Origin: Sphingobacteriia bacterium 24-36-13
Lineage (GTDB): Bacteria; Bacteroidota; Bacteroidia; Chitinophagales; Chitinophagaceae
Assembly (NCBI GenBank): GCA_002281875.1
Contig: NCHN01000038.1
Span: 1-37,395, forward strand
Reading direction: 5' to 3'
Length of the DNA: 37,395 bases
In this document: one piece after another, positions 23,753 to 33,096 of the stretch
Layout: the number at the start of each line of letters is the position of its first letter
Position numbering within the stretch: position 1 is the first letter of the stretch
Program-made: the position numbers and the translations under genes
The notes under the pieces: generated by a model
The model's database searches: none
What the model was told of the DNA's origin: nothing
Seen by the model: the letters and a program-made list of their open reading frames with translations, nothing else

Positions 23753-25975
23753 ATGAAGCGATATCTGATTGGCATTTGGTATTCATTTCCAGTACAACTA
23801 TTGCTGTTGCATTTTCGTCGGTACCAAATATTTTTATTCTTCTGGTATATTTTATTTGCAACAGTGGGAGGCAGCTTTATGAAAACATTTGGTGCCTATT
23901 CTTTATTTCTAGCACCTGAATATTTTGGTAATATTAGTCCTTTAAGTACAGCAATAGTAGGTGTAACGTCGGGGGTGTTTATAATGAGCTGGAACATCAC
24001 CACTTTTATTTTACACAGCGGCCGTATTCAATTTTTGGCTACCACTGCGCAACCTTTTTTAAAATATTGTATTAACAATGCAATAATTCCATTTGCTTTT
24101 TTAATTTTTTATTTGGTTGAAGCCTATCAGTATACCATTAATCAGGAATTGTTTGCACTCTCCGATTTTATTGGCCTTGCATTTGGATATATAGGTGGAT
24201 TTATACTTTCGATTGCTTTTGCATTCCTTTATTTTTTTGGCGCAGATAAAACCATTTATAGAACTATTTCTGTTACCATCACAGATGCCAATAAGCAATA
24301 CGATTTAATTCCAGATCAACACAAAGCCCCCGATTTAAAGCAAGACTTAAGAGTCGATTGGTTTTTTAGCGCGGCTTTTAAATTGCGTAAGCCTAGAAAT
24401 ATAAAACATTATAATCCTGAATTTTTAGAAGCCGTATTTAATCGACATCATTTTGCAGCCATTATAGCCATTATGATTGCATTTGTTTTTTTAATCTTAG
24501 TAGGATTTAGTTCAGACACTAAATTATTTCAACTACCTGCAGCATCGAGTATAACATTACTTTTTGCCATTTTAATTGCAGCCGCTGGGGCTTTAACTTT
24601 ATTCTTACGCTCTTATACTTTTGTTGCAGTAATTGCAGCTTATTTAATAGCCAATATTTTATATCAATATGAAATCATCGATCCAAGAAATAAAGCCTAC
24701 GGATTAGATTATGCCAAGGGTTCAGGGAGGCCCGAGTACACAAGGGAATCTATACAACAATTAGCTGCAATTGATTCAGTTGAAAAAGACAAAGCTGCTT
24801 TCTTACAAATACTCAATAATTGGAAGCAACAGCAGGGCCAAGAAAAACCCATCATGTATATCATTAATACAAGTGGGGGAGGAACCAGAAGTGCTACATT
24901 TACGATGAATACGCTGCAGTATTTAGATAGTCTTTTGCAAGGGCAGTTGATGAAAAAAACAGTATTAATTAATGGAGCGTCGGGTGGCATGTTGGGCGCA
25001 GTTTACTTCAGAGAATTGTACCATGAAAAAATAAAAGGGACCCCAATTAATTTGCAAGACAAACAGTATGTAAACAATATTTCTAAAGACTTATTGAGTC
25101 CATTGTTTTCCTCATTTCTAACTAGAGATATGTTGGGTCCTGCTCAAAAGTTTACCACCAATGGATTTGAATATGTAAAAGATAGGGGATATGCCTTCGA
25201 AGAAAAATTAAAAGAGAATACAGGAGGCATCATGCATAAAACCGTTCGTGATTATGAGCAAGCAGAAGCAACTGCTACCATTCCTTCCGTTTTCTTTAAT
25301 TCTGTTATTACTCGAGATGGACGAAAAATGATTATTGCATCTAGACCAGTAAGGTTCTTAATGAGACCGGTATCAGATACTACCAATATCCTATCTTTTG
25401 ATCCTGACGCAATTGATTTTAATAGCTTTTTATTTAATCAAAAAAGCAATGATATCAATCTTTTATCTGCGCTTAGAATGAATGCCACATTTCCCTATGT
25501 ATTGCCAAATGTATGGTTGCCCACGAATCCTGTTATTGATGTAATGGATGCGGGCCTTAGAGACAATTATGGTCAAGAATCTGCGCTAAGATTCATTTCG
25601 GTTTTTAAAGATTGGTTGCAAGAGAATACAGCTAAAGTAGTGCTGATACAGATTCGTGATAGAAGTTTAAGTGATTGGGATAAACCATTAGAGAGTAATT
25701 CTTTGATTGGGTTTTTAACCAAGCCCTTTTTAATTTTACAGAATAACTGGTTTAAAATTCAGGACTATTATCAACACGACCAATTAGATTATTTACATAA
25801 AGCCTATGGCAATAATTTTTATCGCTTTTCTTTTCAATATATACCTTCAAAAAAAGAAGCCCCAGCTAGTTTAAGCTTTCACTTAACTGCGGCTGAAAAA
25901 AGAGATATTGCAAATGCAGTAAATAACCCGCTGAATCAACAAGAGTTTGAGCGATTAAAAAAAGTAATTGAATAA
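23753..25975 (+). CDS. Polytopic membrane patatin-like phospholipase
   Basis: A 740-residue protein. The N-terminal half holds about seven hydrophobic helices (four within residues 25-170, three within about 230-310). The C-terminal half has all patatin elements: glycine-rich oxyanion loop SGGGTRS at 374-380, the GxSxG nucleophile elbow GASGG with Ser410, and the second dyad residue in DAGLRDN (Asp599), with LRMNATFPYVLP before it. It probably hydrolyses acyl esters of membrane lipids from the membrane surface. The coupling of so large a membrane part to a patatin domain is uncommon. It lies downstream of ctaA and may share its transcript. It is convergent with the lipid kinase gene; no terminator is seen in the 14-nt gap. 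Confidence 0.82.
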   Translation: MKRYLIGIWYSFPVQLLLLHFRRYQIFLFFWYILFATVGGSFMKTFGAYSLFLAPEYFGNISPLSTAIVGVTSGVFIMSWNITTFILHSGRIQFLATTAQPFLKYCINNAIIPFAFLIFYLVEAYQYTINQELFALSDFIGLAFGYIGGFILSIAFAFLYFFGADKTIYRTISVTITDANKQYDLIPDQHKAPDLKQDLRVDWFFSAAFKLRKPRNIKHYNPEFLEAVFNRHHFAAIIAIMIAFVFLILVGFSSDTKLFQLPAASSITLLFAILIAAAGALTLFLRSYTFVAVIAAYLIANILYQYEIIDPRNKAYGLDYAKGSGRPEYTRESIQQLAAIDSVEKDKAAFLQILNNWKQQQGQEKPIMYIINTSGGGTRSATFTMNTLQYLDSLLQGQLMKKTVLINGASGGMLGAVYFRELYHEKIKGTPINLQDKQYVNNISKDLLSPLFSSFLTRDMLGPAQKFTTNGFEYVKDRGYAFEEKLKENTGGIMHKTVRDYEQAEATATIPSVFFNSVITRDGRKMIIASRPVRFLMRPVSDTTNILSFDPDAIDFNSFLFNQKSNDINLLSALRMNATFPYVLPNVWLPTNPVIDVMDAGLRDNYGQESALRFISVFKDWLQENTAKVVLIQIRDRSLSDWDKPLESNSLIGFLTKPFLILQNNWFKIQDYYQHDQLDYLHKAYGNNFYRFSFQYIPSKKEAPASLSFHLTAAEKRDIANAVNNPLNQQEFERLKKVIE

Positions 25976-25989
25976 AAAATCACTTAGAC

Positions 25990-26898
25990 TTATTTTCCCT
26001 TTGGCTTTATAAGTAAAAATGCTTTTGGAATAATTTCTACTTGTAATTCTTCTACCGCATCTCTTGGTTCACCATCAATATGCAAAGGGGCTAGCTTAGG
26101 ATTTTTGATATGTAACGAAGGTGTTTGAAAATAGAGAATATTTTTTGTGCTCATGTCTTCTACCAATTGTTGCACTTTATTATTTCCTCGCATTTGTCTT
26201 AAAATAGCAAAGGGTAGTTTTGCCTTATTCATTTTCTGCACTATTACTATATCCAATAGACCATCAGATAAACTTGCTTGTGGCGCAATGATGGCATTGT
26301 TGCCAAACTGATTACTATTGGCAATGCTGATGAAAAATGCATCGGTAAAAAAAGAAAAATGGTCTAATATTATTTCAAACTGATAAGGGTTAGCCTTAAA
26401 AAATTGGATAATACTTTGCTGTGTATAGGTAAATAATCCCCTAGTAGACTTTTGTGCAAAGTCGTGTGCTACTTGGGCATCAAACCCCATACCACTTAGC
26501 ATACAAGCATATGTTCCATTCACAGAAAATGCATCTACTTGTTCAGCAGAGCCATTAAAAATCAATTCAATAGCTGCTTTCATACTGGTAGGAATTCCTG
26601 CCGCACGTGCAAGGCCATTCCCAGATCCTACAGGTATAATCCCAAACTGAACCCCCGTATCTCTTAATGCACCAGTTACTTGATTTACAGTACCATCTCC
26701 TCCTAAAATAATAACATCTGTAAATTGTTCTTTTACAATATGATCTCTTAGAAATTCATAATTACCCGTTGCATTCGTAGGAAATACACGGTACTCAATG
26801 CCTTTTGCAGCAGTTACTTTTTCAACCAGCTCTCTGATTTTATCTTTTTTAGATGTACCAGAAATCGGGTTGATTAAATAGATAATTTTTCTTGTCAT
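25990..26898 (-). CDS. Diacylglycerol/sphingosine kinase-family lipid kinase
   Basis: A soluble or peripheral lipid kinase of 302 residues in the YegS/DgkB/BmrU family. Motifs: NPISGTSKK at the start, the nucleotide-binding GGDGTVNQVTGAL, GIIPVGSGNGLARAAG, and IIAPQASLSDGLLDIVIV followed by the C-terminal HIDGEPRD. It likely phosphorylates diacylglycerol or a related lipid. It is the last gene of a leftward cluster, 21 nt after the ketoacyl synthase. An AGGAG sequence stands about 9 nt before the ATG, an unusually good Shine-Dalgarno sequence for this genome. Confidence 0.9.
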   Translation of the reverse strand: MTRKIIYLINPISGTSKKDKIRELVEKVTAAKGIEYRVFPTNATGNYEFLRDHIVKEQFTDVIILGGDGTVNQVTGALRDTGVQFGIIPVGSGNGLARAAGIPTSMKAAIELIFNGSAEQVDAFSVNGTYACMLSGMGFDAQVAHDFAQKSTRGLFTYTQQSIIQFFKANPYQFEIILDHFSFFTDAFFISIANSNQFGNNAIIAPQASLSDGLLDIVIVQKMNKAKLPFAILRQMRGNNKVQQLVEDMSTKNILYFQTPSLHIKNPKLAPLHIDGEPRDAVEELQVEIIPKAFLLIKPKGK

Positions 26899-26919
26899 GG
26901 AATTCGCTCCTCGGTATTA

Positions 26920-27969
26920 CTACCATTTCATTAATGCACTAGCCCAAGTAAACCCACTGCCAAAAGCAGCCAAGCATACTAAGTCTCCTTCTTTGATCAT
27001 TCCTTTTTCCCAAGCTTCACAAAGCGCTATAGGAATAGATGCAGCTGTTGTGTTTCCATAGTTCATAATATTATTATAAACCTGGTGATCTTGTAATTTC
27101 AGTTTCTGTTGTACAAATTGACTAATGCGTAAATTGGCTTGGTGGGGAATCAACATATTGATATCAGTTGATTGGTAACCATTCTTTGCCAATGATTCCA
27201 TAATCACTTCAGGAAATTTCACTACTGCTTTTTTAAATACAGCAGGTCCATCCATATAAGGAAAATTCTGTGCGTTGTCGATCATTTGATGACTCATAAA
27301 CATTTGAGAAATCTCCGCATCATCAAAACTAGCGTAGTCTTTAGTTCCCCAATGATTGGCATGTGATCCAGGATTATACATTGCTAAAATTTCAGCTGAT
27401 TCTCCATCACTATGTAAATGCGTACTTAAAATCCCTTGTCCCTCTTTTTCAGTTGGCTGTAACACTACTGCGCCAGCGCCATCTCCAAAAATCACCGACA
27501 CATTTCTTCCACGTGTTGAAAAATCTAAACCAAAGGAATGCTTTTCGCTACCAATCACCAATATATTCTTATACATACCAGTTTTAATAAATTGATCAGC
27601 AACACTCAATGCGTAAACAAATCCACTGCATTGGTTTCTTACATCTAATGCGCCAATCTCTTTCATTTTCATAGCTCTTTGTACCAATACTCCACAGCCT
27701 GGAAAATAATAATCAGGAGAAAGGGTAGCAAAAATGATAAAGTCTATGTCTTGTGCAGTGATTCCCGCTCTTTCAATGGCAATTTTAGCAGCTTCCACCC
27801 CCATGGTAGTGGTAGTTTCTTCGGTTCTATGTGCATACCTACGTTCTTTAATGCCAGTTCTTTCTTGGATCCATTCATCATTGGTTTCCATGTATTTAGT
27901 CAAATCATTATTGGTAACTACATTAGCAGGTACGTACATGCCGATTCCGGCAATTTTACTCAATGGCAT
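26920..27969 (-). CDS. 3-oxoacyl-ACP synthase III-family (KAS III) enzyme
   Basis: A thiolase-fold condensing enzyme of 349 residues. The start is the ATG at 27969, giving MPLSKIAGIGMYVPANVVTN; the frame extends two codons to a TTG that is less likely. Catalytic residues: Cys114 in NQCSGFVYAL, His in PHQANLRI and Asn in NYGNTTAAS. FabH-typical ETNDEWIQERTGIKERRYA and FGSGFTWASALMKW at the end are present. It is longer than housekeeping FabH (about 320) owing to an insertion around FDDAEISQMFMSHQMIDNAQ. It sits with a lipid kinase and a hydrolase and not with plsX or accB, so it may be a specialised paralogue. Either initiation of fatty-acid synthesis or a side-lipid role is possible. Confidence 0.87.
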   Translation of the reverse strand: MPLSKIAGIGMYVPANVVTNNDLTKYMETNDEWIQERTGIKERRYAHRTEETTTTMGVEAAKIAIERAGITAQDIDFIIFATLSPDYYFPGCGVLVQRAMKMKEIGALDVRNQCSGFVYALSVADQFIKTGMYKNILVIGSEKHSFGLDFSTRGRNVSVIFGDGAGAVVLQPTEKEGQGILSTHLHSDGESAEILAMYNPGSHANHWGTKDYASFDDAEISQMFMSHQMIDNAQNFPYMDGPAVFKKAVVKFPEVIMESLAKNGYQSTDINMLIPHQANLRISQFVQQKLKLQDHQVYNNIMNYGNTTAASIPIALCEAWEKGMIKEGDLVCLAAFGSGFTWASALMKW

Positions 27970-28028
27970 ATGCAAGCAAATTAGAGGGTTAAAGTTAATG
28001 AATCTTTATGGTAGGGGTCTGTGAAGAA

Positions 28029-29036
28029 TCAGTTAATGCTGTTGATTGCTTTTAACTGAAGTACGCTTTGAAGAAATTGTGCAGTTTCTTTTTCAACAGT
28101 TATAATATCTTTTGATTGAATAGGCGAAGCCATTACATGATTACCAGTATTAGGAACAGGAATCATTTTTTTCTTTTCCGCTGCTGTGCTTATTTGTAAA
28201 TACATTGCTTTCATTGCAGCAACACTTACCACTGGATCTTGCTCTTGTTCATTTTTATAGTAATACAAAACTAATATTGGTTGATTCACTTTTGCAAAGT
28301 TTTCCTTGGTCATAGTAGTCTCTAATAATTCTTCTAATTGCACTGTTGCTTCTAATCTATATTTTGTGTTCCAGTATTGTTGGTAAAGCGGATTGTCTTT
28401 TGTAACGCCCATATAGTTGGAACCCTTTACCAAACGTGCAATCTGTAATCCCCATGGGTTATTTAATAACCAAGCATTGGGATCTTTAATGGCAATATTG
28501 GGAGAATATAAAACTAAACCCGCAATTTCTGGATACATGGCAGCCAACTGCAACGCTAATGTACCACCAGTTGAAGTACCCATTAAAATGACTTTTTCAC
28601 CCAATTGTTTTCCAATGGCATAAGCTTCTTTTGCAGACTCAAATAAACTTTCTGCAGTCATATTAATCAATGCGTCTGTAGTATCAATACCGTGTTCAGA
28701 CAAGCGCGCTAAATACAAATTACAACCAAATGCTTTCGCAATATTCTGGTGCACTGGATTACCTTCCTCTTGACTTGCACTAAATCCATGCAAGTAAACA
28801 ATGGCAAAAGGTGTCTTCTGTTTTATACTATCGTTGGCCCAAACAATTCTTGCTTCATTGTTGGGTCGGGTGTTATGTGTTTTTTCTTTTAGGTCGATTG
28901 TAGCTTCCAACTCAGTAGCGTTGCTGGGAACAGTCGGAAGAGCTGCAGTGTAAACAGGAGTAGCAGGATGCGGTCCAGCAAAATAAACAAGACCTAACAC
29001 CAATACGATACCAATTAACCATTTAAATATGCGCAT
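28029..29036 (-). CDS. Alpha/beta hydrolase (membrane-anchored or exported)
   Basis: A 335-residue serine hydrolase with one N-terminal hydrophobic segment (IFKWLIGIVLVLGLVYFAG), either a signal anchor or uncleaved leader. The fold is recognised by IVYLHGFSASQEEGNP (oxyanion HGF), the nucleophile elbow GTSTGGTLAL with Ser155, an acidic residue in the ENEQEQDPVVS region, and a C-terminal His in VPNTGNHVMAS. It resembles lysophospholipase or carboxylesterase types. It lies 9 nt downstream of the DoxX-like gene and 59 nt upstream of the KAS III gene on the same strand, consistent with one lipid-related operon. The substrate is unknown. Confidence 0.87.
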   Translation of the reverse strand: MRIFKWLIGIVLVLGLVYFAGPHPATPVYTAALPTVPSNATELEATIDLKEKTHNTRPNNEARIVWANDSIKQKTPFAIVYLHGFSASQEEGNPVHQNIAKAFGCNLYLARLSEHGIDTTDALINMTAESLFESAKEAYAIGKQLGEKVILMGTSTGGTLALQLAAMYPEIAGLVLYSPNIAIKDPNAWLLNNPWGLQIARLVKGSNYMGVTKDNPLYQQYWNTKYRLEATVQLEELLETTMTKENFAKVNQPILVLYYYKNEQEQDPVVSVAAMKAMYLQISTAAEKKKMIPVPNTGNHVMASPIQSKDIITVEKETAQFLQSVLQLKAINSIN

Positions 29037-29045
29037 AAACTCAAA

Positions 29046-29417
29046 TTAAATATTTTTAAGCGACCAAGCCCAGGCCATTAAAAGCGGATGTAAAACCAAT
29101 AATCTGATCCAACCAATCATTGGGGTCATTTGAAAACTACCTATTTTAAAATTCCCTAATTGAATCATATAAATATGTGCCGGAATAAAGGCAATCAAAA
29201 TGGCTATAACCCCATAAATAGCCCAATTTCTAGTTGCGGAAAAGCATAAACCAATAGCCAAAATTATTTCGGCAAGACCTGCCAATATATTCAAGGTAGG
29301 CGCCCATTTGGCCAGATATGGCGGAAATAATGGGGTGTAAAAGCCCGGATTTATAAAATGGTAACTACCTGCAAAGAGGTAAAAAACAACCATTACAATC
29401 AATAAAATCAATTTCAT
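29046..29417 (-). CDS. DoxX-like membrane protein
   Basis: A four-helix membrane protein of 123 residues, of the DoxX-like family (MauE/DoxX superfamily). Helix 1 is KLILLIVMVVFYLFAGSYHF, followed by NPGFYTPLFPPYLA, two central helices (LAGLAEIILAIGLCF, GVIAILIAFIPAHIYM) and a C-terminal helix ending WAWSLKNI. The ATG at 29417 is preferred to the TTG at 29432 because it begins directly with the charged residue and helix. It is the first gene of the leftward operon with the hydrolase, KAS III and lipid kinase. Function unknown; some relatives act in redox or terminal quinol oxidation. Confidence 0.85.
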   Translation of the reverse strand: MKLILLIVMVVFYLFAGSYHFINPGFYTPLFPPYLAKWAPTLNILAGLAEIILAIGLCFSATRNWAIYGVIAILIAFIPAHIYMIQLGNFKIGSFQMTPMIGWIRLLVLHPLLMAWAWSLKNI

Positions 29418-29496
29418 GGGCCAAGCGTTCAAATAAAATTAGGGTTTATTATGCATCCCAAGTAGTATAGTTAACAGAATAATGACCCTTATTTAC

Positions 29497-29526
29497 TTGC
29501 TCCCCCACGTTAAAGCCGTACCTTTG
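29497..29526 (+). promoter_or_regulatory. Perfect Bacteroidota promoter of typA
   Basis: TTG at 29497-29499, exactly 19 nt, then TACCTTTG at 29519-29526, a full match to TTG-N19-TAnnTTTG. Expected transcript start about 29533, leaving a leader of about 50 nt before the ATG at 29586. Best support in the window for the phylum assignment. Confidence 0.75.
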
Positions 29527-29585
29527 CCGCTCAAATAAACAGTATGAATCATCTAATTGATTGATACTGAGTCAAATACACAATA

Positions 29586-31400
29586 ATGGAAATAAGAAAC
29601 ATTGCCATCATCGCACACGTTGACCATGGCAAAACAACTTTAGTAGACCGAATTTTAGGTGCTACTAAGGTATTTAGAGACAACCAGGATGCTGGTGAGT
29701 TAATTATGGACAGCAACGATTTAGAAAGAGAGCGTGGAATCACCATCTTTAGTAAAAACGCTGCCGTTACCTATAAAGACTATAAAATCAATGTAATTGA
29801 TACTCCGGGCCACAGTGATTTTGGTGGTGAAGTAGAACGCGTATTGAAAATGGCGGATGGGGTTATTTTGTTGGTGGATGCTTTTGAAGGACCAATGCCT
29901 CAAACCCGTTTTGTATTGCAAAAAGCATTGCAATTGAATTTGCATCCTATTGTGGTGATTAATAAAGTAGATAAGCCCAACTGTAGACCAGATGAGGTGC
30001 ACGATGCGGTTTTTGAATTATTCTTCAACTTAGATGCAACAGAAGAGCAATTAAATTTCCCTACATTTTATGGTAGTGGAAAGAATGGTTGGTTCAATGA
30101 TAGCTTAACTCAAACAGAAGATATTTTCCCTTTAATGGATGGTATCATCAAATATGTACCAGCTCCTAAAGTAAATGAAGGAACCCTTCAATTACAAATT
30201 ACTTCATTAGACTATTCTTCATTCTTAGGAAGAATTGCTATTGGTAAAGTAACCAGAGGTTCTATTAAAGAAGGACAACAAATTGCATTGGTTCAAGCAG
30301 ACGGCACTTTCAAGAAAATGAAAGTAAAAGAACTATATGTATTTGAAGGAATGGGTAAGCGTAAAGTAACAGAAGTATTATCTGGAGATCTTTGTGCAGT
30401 TGTAGGATTAGAAGAATTCAATATTGGAGATACTATTGCAGATATTGAAAACCCAGAAGGTTTACCCATCATTAGTGTGGATGAGCCTACCATGAGTATG
30501 ACATTCAGCATTAACAACTCTCCATTCTTTGGTAGAGATGGTAAGTTTGTTACATCACGTCACTTACGTGATCGTTTAATGAAAGAGACAGAGAAGAACT
30601 TAGCATTAAGAGTAGAAGATACAGACAGTGCCGATAGTTTCTTAGTTTTTGGTAGAGGTATTTTACACTTAGGCGTATTGGTAGAGACTATGCGCAGAGA
30701 AGGATATGAGTTAACGGTAGGTAATCCTCAAGTATTGGTTAAAACCATTGATGGTAAAAAACATGAGCCTTATGAGAACCTAGTGGTAGATGTTCCATCA
30801 GAATACAGTGGTAAAGTAATTGACTTAGTAACCCAACGTAAGGGTGAAATGCAAATCATGGAATCTAAGGGCGAAATGCAACACCTTGAATTTGAAATTC
30901 CTTCAAGAGGATTGATTGGTCTAAGATCTCAGATGTTAACAGGTACAGCAGGTGAAGCAGTAATGGCACACCGTTTTATCGATTACAAGCCATGGAAAGG
31001 ACCAATTCCTGGAAGAAGCAATGGCGTATTAATTGCGAAGTTCCAAGGAGTAACTACTGCTTATTCAATTGATAAATTACAAGATCGCGGTAGCTTCTTT
31101 GTAGATCCAGGAGATGAAGTATATGTTGGTCAAATTATTGCAGAACATATTAAGCCAGGAGACTTAAATGTGAATGCAGTGGAAATGAAAAAACTAACAA
31201 ACCACCGTGCAAGCGGAAGCGATGATGCAGTTAGAATTGTTCCAAAATTGCAGTTTACTTTAGAAGAGTGTATGGAATATATTCAGCAAGATGAGTGTAT
31301 TGAAGTAACACCAAAGAATATTCGTATGCGTAAATCTATTTTAGATGAGAACGAACGTTCTAAAGTTTCTAAGAGCATGAAGTCTGAGGCAGTAGGTTAA
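29586..31400 (+). CDS. typA: Ribosome-associated GTPase TypA/BipA
   Basis: A translational GTPase of 604 residues that binds the ribosome and aids 50S assembly and stress or cold adaptation. G1 is [10 protein letters not shown], followed by the effector region with [13 protein letters not shown] (G2), DTPGHSDF (G3) and NKVDKP (G4). Domain II follows, then the EF-G-like domains III and V, and the BipA-specific C-terminal domain ([40 protein letters not shown], and [15 protein letters not shown]). The length is normal for the family. It has its own strong promoter and ends at a bidirectional terminator. Confidence 0.97.
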   Translation: MEIRNIAIIAHVDHGKTTLVDRILGATKVFRDNQDAGELIMDSNDLERERGITIFSKNAAVTYKDYKINVIDTPGHSDFGGEVERVLKMADGVILLVDAFEGPMPQTRFVLQKALQLNLHPIVVINKVDKPNCRPDEVHDAVFELFFNLDATEEQLNFPTFYGSGKNGWFNDSLTQTEDIFPLMDGIIKYVPAPKVNEGTLQLQITSLDYSSFLGRIAIGKVTRGSIKEGQQIALVQADGTFKKMKVKELYVFEGMGKRKVTEVLSGDLCAVVGLEEFNIGDTIADIENPEGLPIISVDEPTMSMTFSINNSPFFGRDGKFVTSRHLRDRLMKETEKNLALRVEDTDSADSFLVFGRGILHLGVLVETMRREGYELTVGNPQVLVKTIDGKKHEPYENLVVDVPSEYSGKVIDLVTQRKGEMQIMESKGEMQHLEFEIPSRGLIGLRSQMLTGTAGEAVMAHRFIDYKPWKGPIPGRSNGVLIAKFQGVTTAYSIDKLQDRGSFFVDPGDEVYVGQIIAEHIKPGDLNVNAVEMKKLTNHRASGSDDAVRIVPKLQFTLEECMEYIQQDECIEVTPKNIRMRKSILDENERSKVSKSMKSEAVG

Positions 31401-31420
31401 TTACCTATTGTTATTAAAAT

Positions 31421-31456
31421 AAAAAGAGGCACTCAAACGAGTGCCTCTTTTGTTTG
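31421..31456. terminator. Bidirectional terminator between typA and the secreted protein gene
   Basis: A perfect 12-bp stem (AAAGAGGCACTC with GAGTGCCTCTTT, loop AAAC) has T-rich sequence after it on either strand. It serves typA rightward and the convergent small gene leftward. Confidence 0.85.
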
Positions 31457-31469
31457 TAAAAGGGTTTAA

Positions 31470-31892
31470 TTAATTCTTGCTGATTACAGCGTTTTCAAAG
31501 CTGATGGTTTCAAAGCTTACATTGTACTGCTCCGATTTCTTAGATTTTACTTCTTCAATTAAGAAAGACAATTTGCTTGATTCGTCTTTAGGGAATTTAA
31601 AAGTCTTACTGAAATCTTTGTCAGTATAATTGCCTTTGAAAATCATTTCATTGTTGGCATCTTTGATAATCAAGTTAAATGAAGCACCACTTGGGTTGTT
31701 GAATTTAACCTGAATCGTGTGTAATTGATTTTTATCAATACCGCTATACTTTACTTCTGCATTGCTTTTAGTAGATATATCATAAGCTCTTACAGGAGAT
31801 ACAGACGCGTTGGCAGATAAAAACATCAATGAAGACACTACAGATCCAAAAACAATTCTCTTAACACTGGTAACGATTGTTTGCTTTTTCAT
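31470..31892 (-). CDS. Secreted protein of unknown function
   Basis: A 140-residue protein with a signal peptide (a basic start KKQTIVTSVKRIVFG, hydrophobic core SVVSSLMFLSA, likely cleavage after SANA or slightly later). The mature part of about 110 residues has alternating strand patterns (IQVKFNNPSGASFNLIIKDA, MIFKGNYTDKDFSKTFKF, KLSFLIEEV), consistent with a small beta-sandwich, and no catalytic motif. I recognise no family with confidence; similar small secreted beta-proteins are frequent in Chitinophagaceae. It is convergent with typA. Upstream is a 158-nt gap to obgE holding a 12-bp palindrome. Confidence 0.75.
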   Translation of the reverse strand: MKKQTIVTSVKRIVFGSVVSSLMFLSANASVSPVRAYDISTKSNAEVKYSGIDKNQLHTIQVKFNNPSGASFNLIIKDANNEMIFKGNYTDKDFSKTFKFPKDESSKLSFLIEEVKSKKSEQYNVSFETISFENAVISKN

Positions 31893-31955
31893 ACTTTTCT
31901 AATTTTACTGTGAGTAATAAATTCTTCTCAAATGGCAACAGCAAACGAAAAAGCT

Positions 31956-31967
31956 TAGTGTACACTA
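31956..31967. promoter_or_regulatory. 12-bp perfect palindrome upstream of the secreted protein gene
   Basis: TAGTGTACACTA, directly followed by TACAC, 63 nt before the start codon at 31892. It is a plausible operator for a dimeric regulator; no regulator can be named. Confidence 0.35.
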
Positions 31968-32050
31968 TACACATTAATACCTTAATGGATAAAAGGTAAC
32001 CCAAAAAAAGGATTTAAAATTGTAAGTAATTGAAAATGAGTTAGTTAAAT

Positions 32051-33055
32051 TTATTTAACCGGCTTGTTTAAGGTATCCCAAAGCAGGTCTTTCAGCTCTG
32101 TTAAGCCCTTATTGGTGACTGAGGAAATGAATAAATGGGGAATATTAGCTGGTAATTCTTTACTGATGGCTGCTTTTAATTCATCATCGAGCATATCACT
32201 TTTACTAATCGCAATGATGAAATCTTTCTGCAACATTTCCTCATTATAGTTTCTCAATTCTTGACGAAGAACCTCGAATTCTTTTCCATGGTCATCACTA
32301 TCAGCAGGAATCAAAAATAATAAAACAGAATTCCGCTCTATATGTCTTAAGAAACGATGTCCCAATCCTTTTCCTTCTGCAGCACCTTCAATAATACCGG
32401 GTAAATCGGCAATACAGAATGATTTGGAGTCACGGTATTCAACCATACCCAATTGCGGAGTCAGCGTTGTAAAAGCGTAATTGGCAATCTTAGGTTTAGC
32501 CGCGGTTATAGACGACAGCAAAGTAGATTTTCCTGCATTAGGGAATCCTACCAAACCCACGTCTGCCAATACTTTTAGCTCAATATTTTTCCAACCTTCT
32601 ATGCCAGGCTCTCCTGGCTGTGCATGGTCGGGTGCTTGGTTAGTAGGGGTAGCAAAATTGCCATTACCCAACCCACCTCTTCCACCTCGCATCCAAATAT
32701 ATTCTTGACCGTCTTCTAAAATTTCTGCTTCAATTTTTCCAGTCTCTTCATCTCTTGCAACAGTGCCTAATGGAACATCAATGATGATGTCTTTTCCATC
32801 TCTTCCCGTACAATTGTCTTTGCTCCCGTTTTCTCCATGCTCGGCTAACACATTTTTGAAATACCTCAAGTGCAATAAAGTCCAAAGATTACTATTTCCT
32901 CTTAATATAATATGACCACCACGTCCTCCATCGCCTCCATCAGGTCCACCCATTGCAGTTAATTTATTGCGCATAAAATGCCTAACACCTGCGCCACCGT
33001 GACCACTGCGGGCAAAAATTCTGATATAGTCTATGAAGTTATTCCTTTCCGACAC
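32051..33055 (-). CDS. obgE: Obg-family GTPase (ObgE/CgtA)
   Basis: An essential GTPase acting in 50S ribosome maturation and stress signalling. At 334 residues it has the glycine-rich Obg fold ([37 protein letters not shown]) and a G domain with G1 [11 protein letters not shown], the switch region [10 protein letters not shown]3 [20 protein letters not shown] and G4 SKSD. The protein ends after the G domain, with no C-terminal OCT extension, as is common in Bacteroidota. The start is GTG at 33055, supported by a TATCTTTG -7 element 16 nt upstream. It follows the paa operon on the same strand but has its own promoter. Confidence 0.95.
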   Translation of the reverse strand: MSERNNFIDYIRIFARSGHGGAGVRHFMRNKLTAMGGPDGGDGGRGGHIILRGNSNLWTLLHLRYFKNVLAEHGENGSKDNCTGRDGKDIIIDVPLGTVARDEETGKIEAEILEDGQEYIWMRGGRGGLGNGNFATPTNQAPDHAQPGEPGIEGWKNIELKVLADVGLVGFPNAGKSTLLSSITAAKPKIANYAFTTLTPQLGMVEYRDSKSFCIADLPGIIEGAAEGKGLGHRFLRHIERNSVLLFLIPADSDDHGKEFEVLRQELRNYNEEMLQKDFIIAISKSDMLDDELKAAISKELPANIPHLFISSVTNKGLTELKDLLWDTLNKPVK

Positions 33056-33071
33056 TTGAATGATTTAGCTG

Positions 33072-33079
33072 CAAAGATA
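33072..33079 (-). promoter_or_regulatory. -7 element of obgE
   Basis: TATCTTTG on the minus strand, an exact TAnnTTTG match, 16 nt before the GTG start at 33055. It separates obgE from the upstream paa operon. Confidence 0.5.
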
Positions 33080-33096
33080 CAACATTGCAAATTGTG

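Noticed and set aside
27356-28024. Several plus-strand frames opposite the KAS III gene
   Set aside because: Shadow frames of a well-conserved condensing enzyme; no start signals or domain content.
31980-32050. Terminator after obgE
   Set aside because: A weak TACCTT/AAGGTA pairing exists but no T tract follows it on the minus strand.
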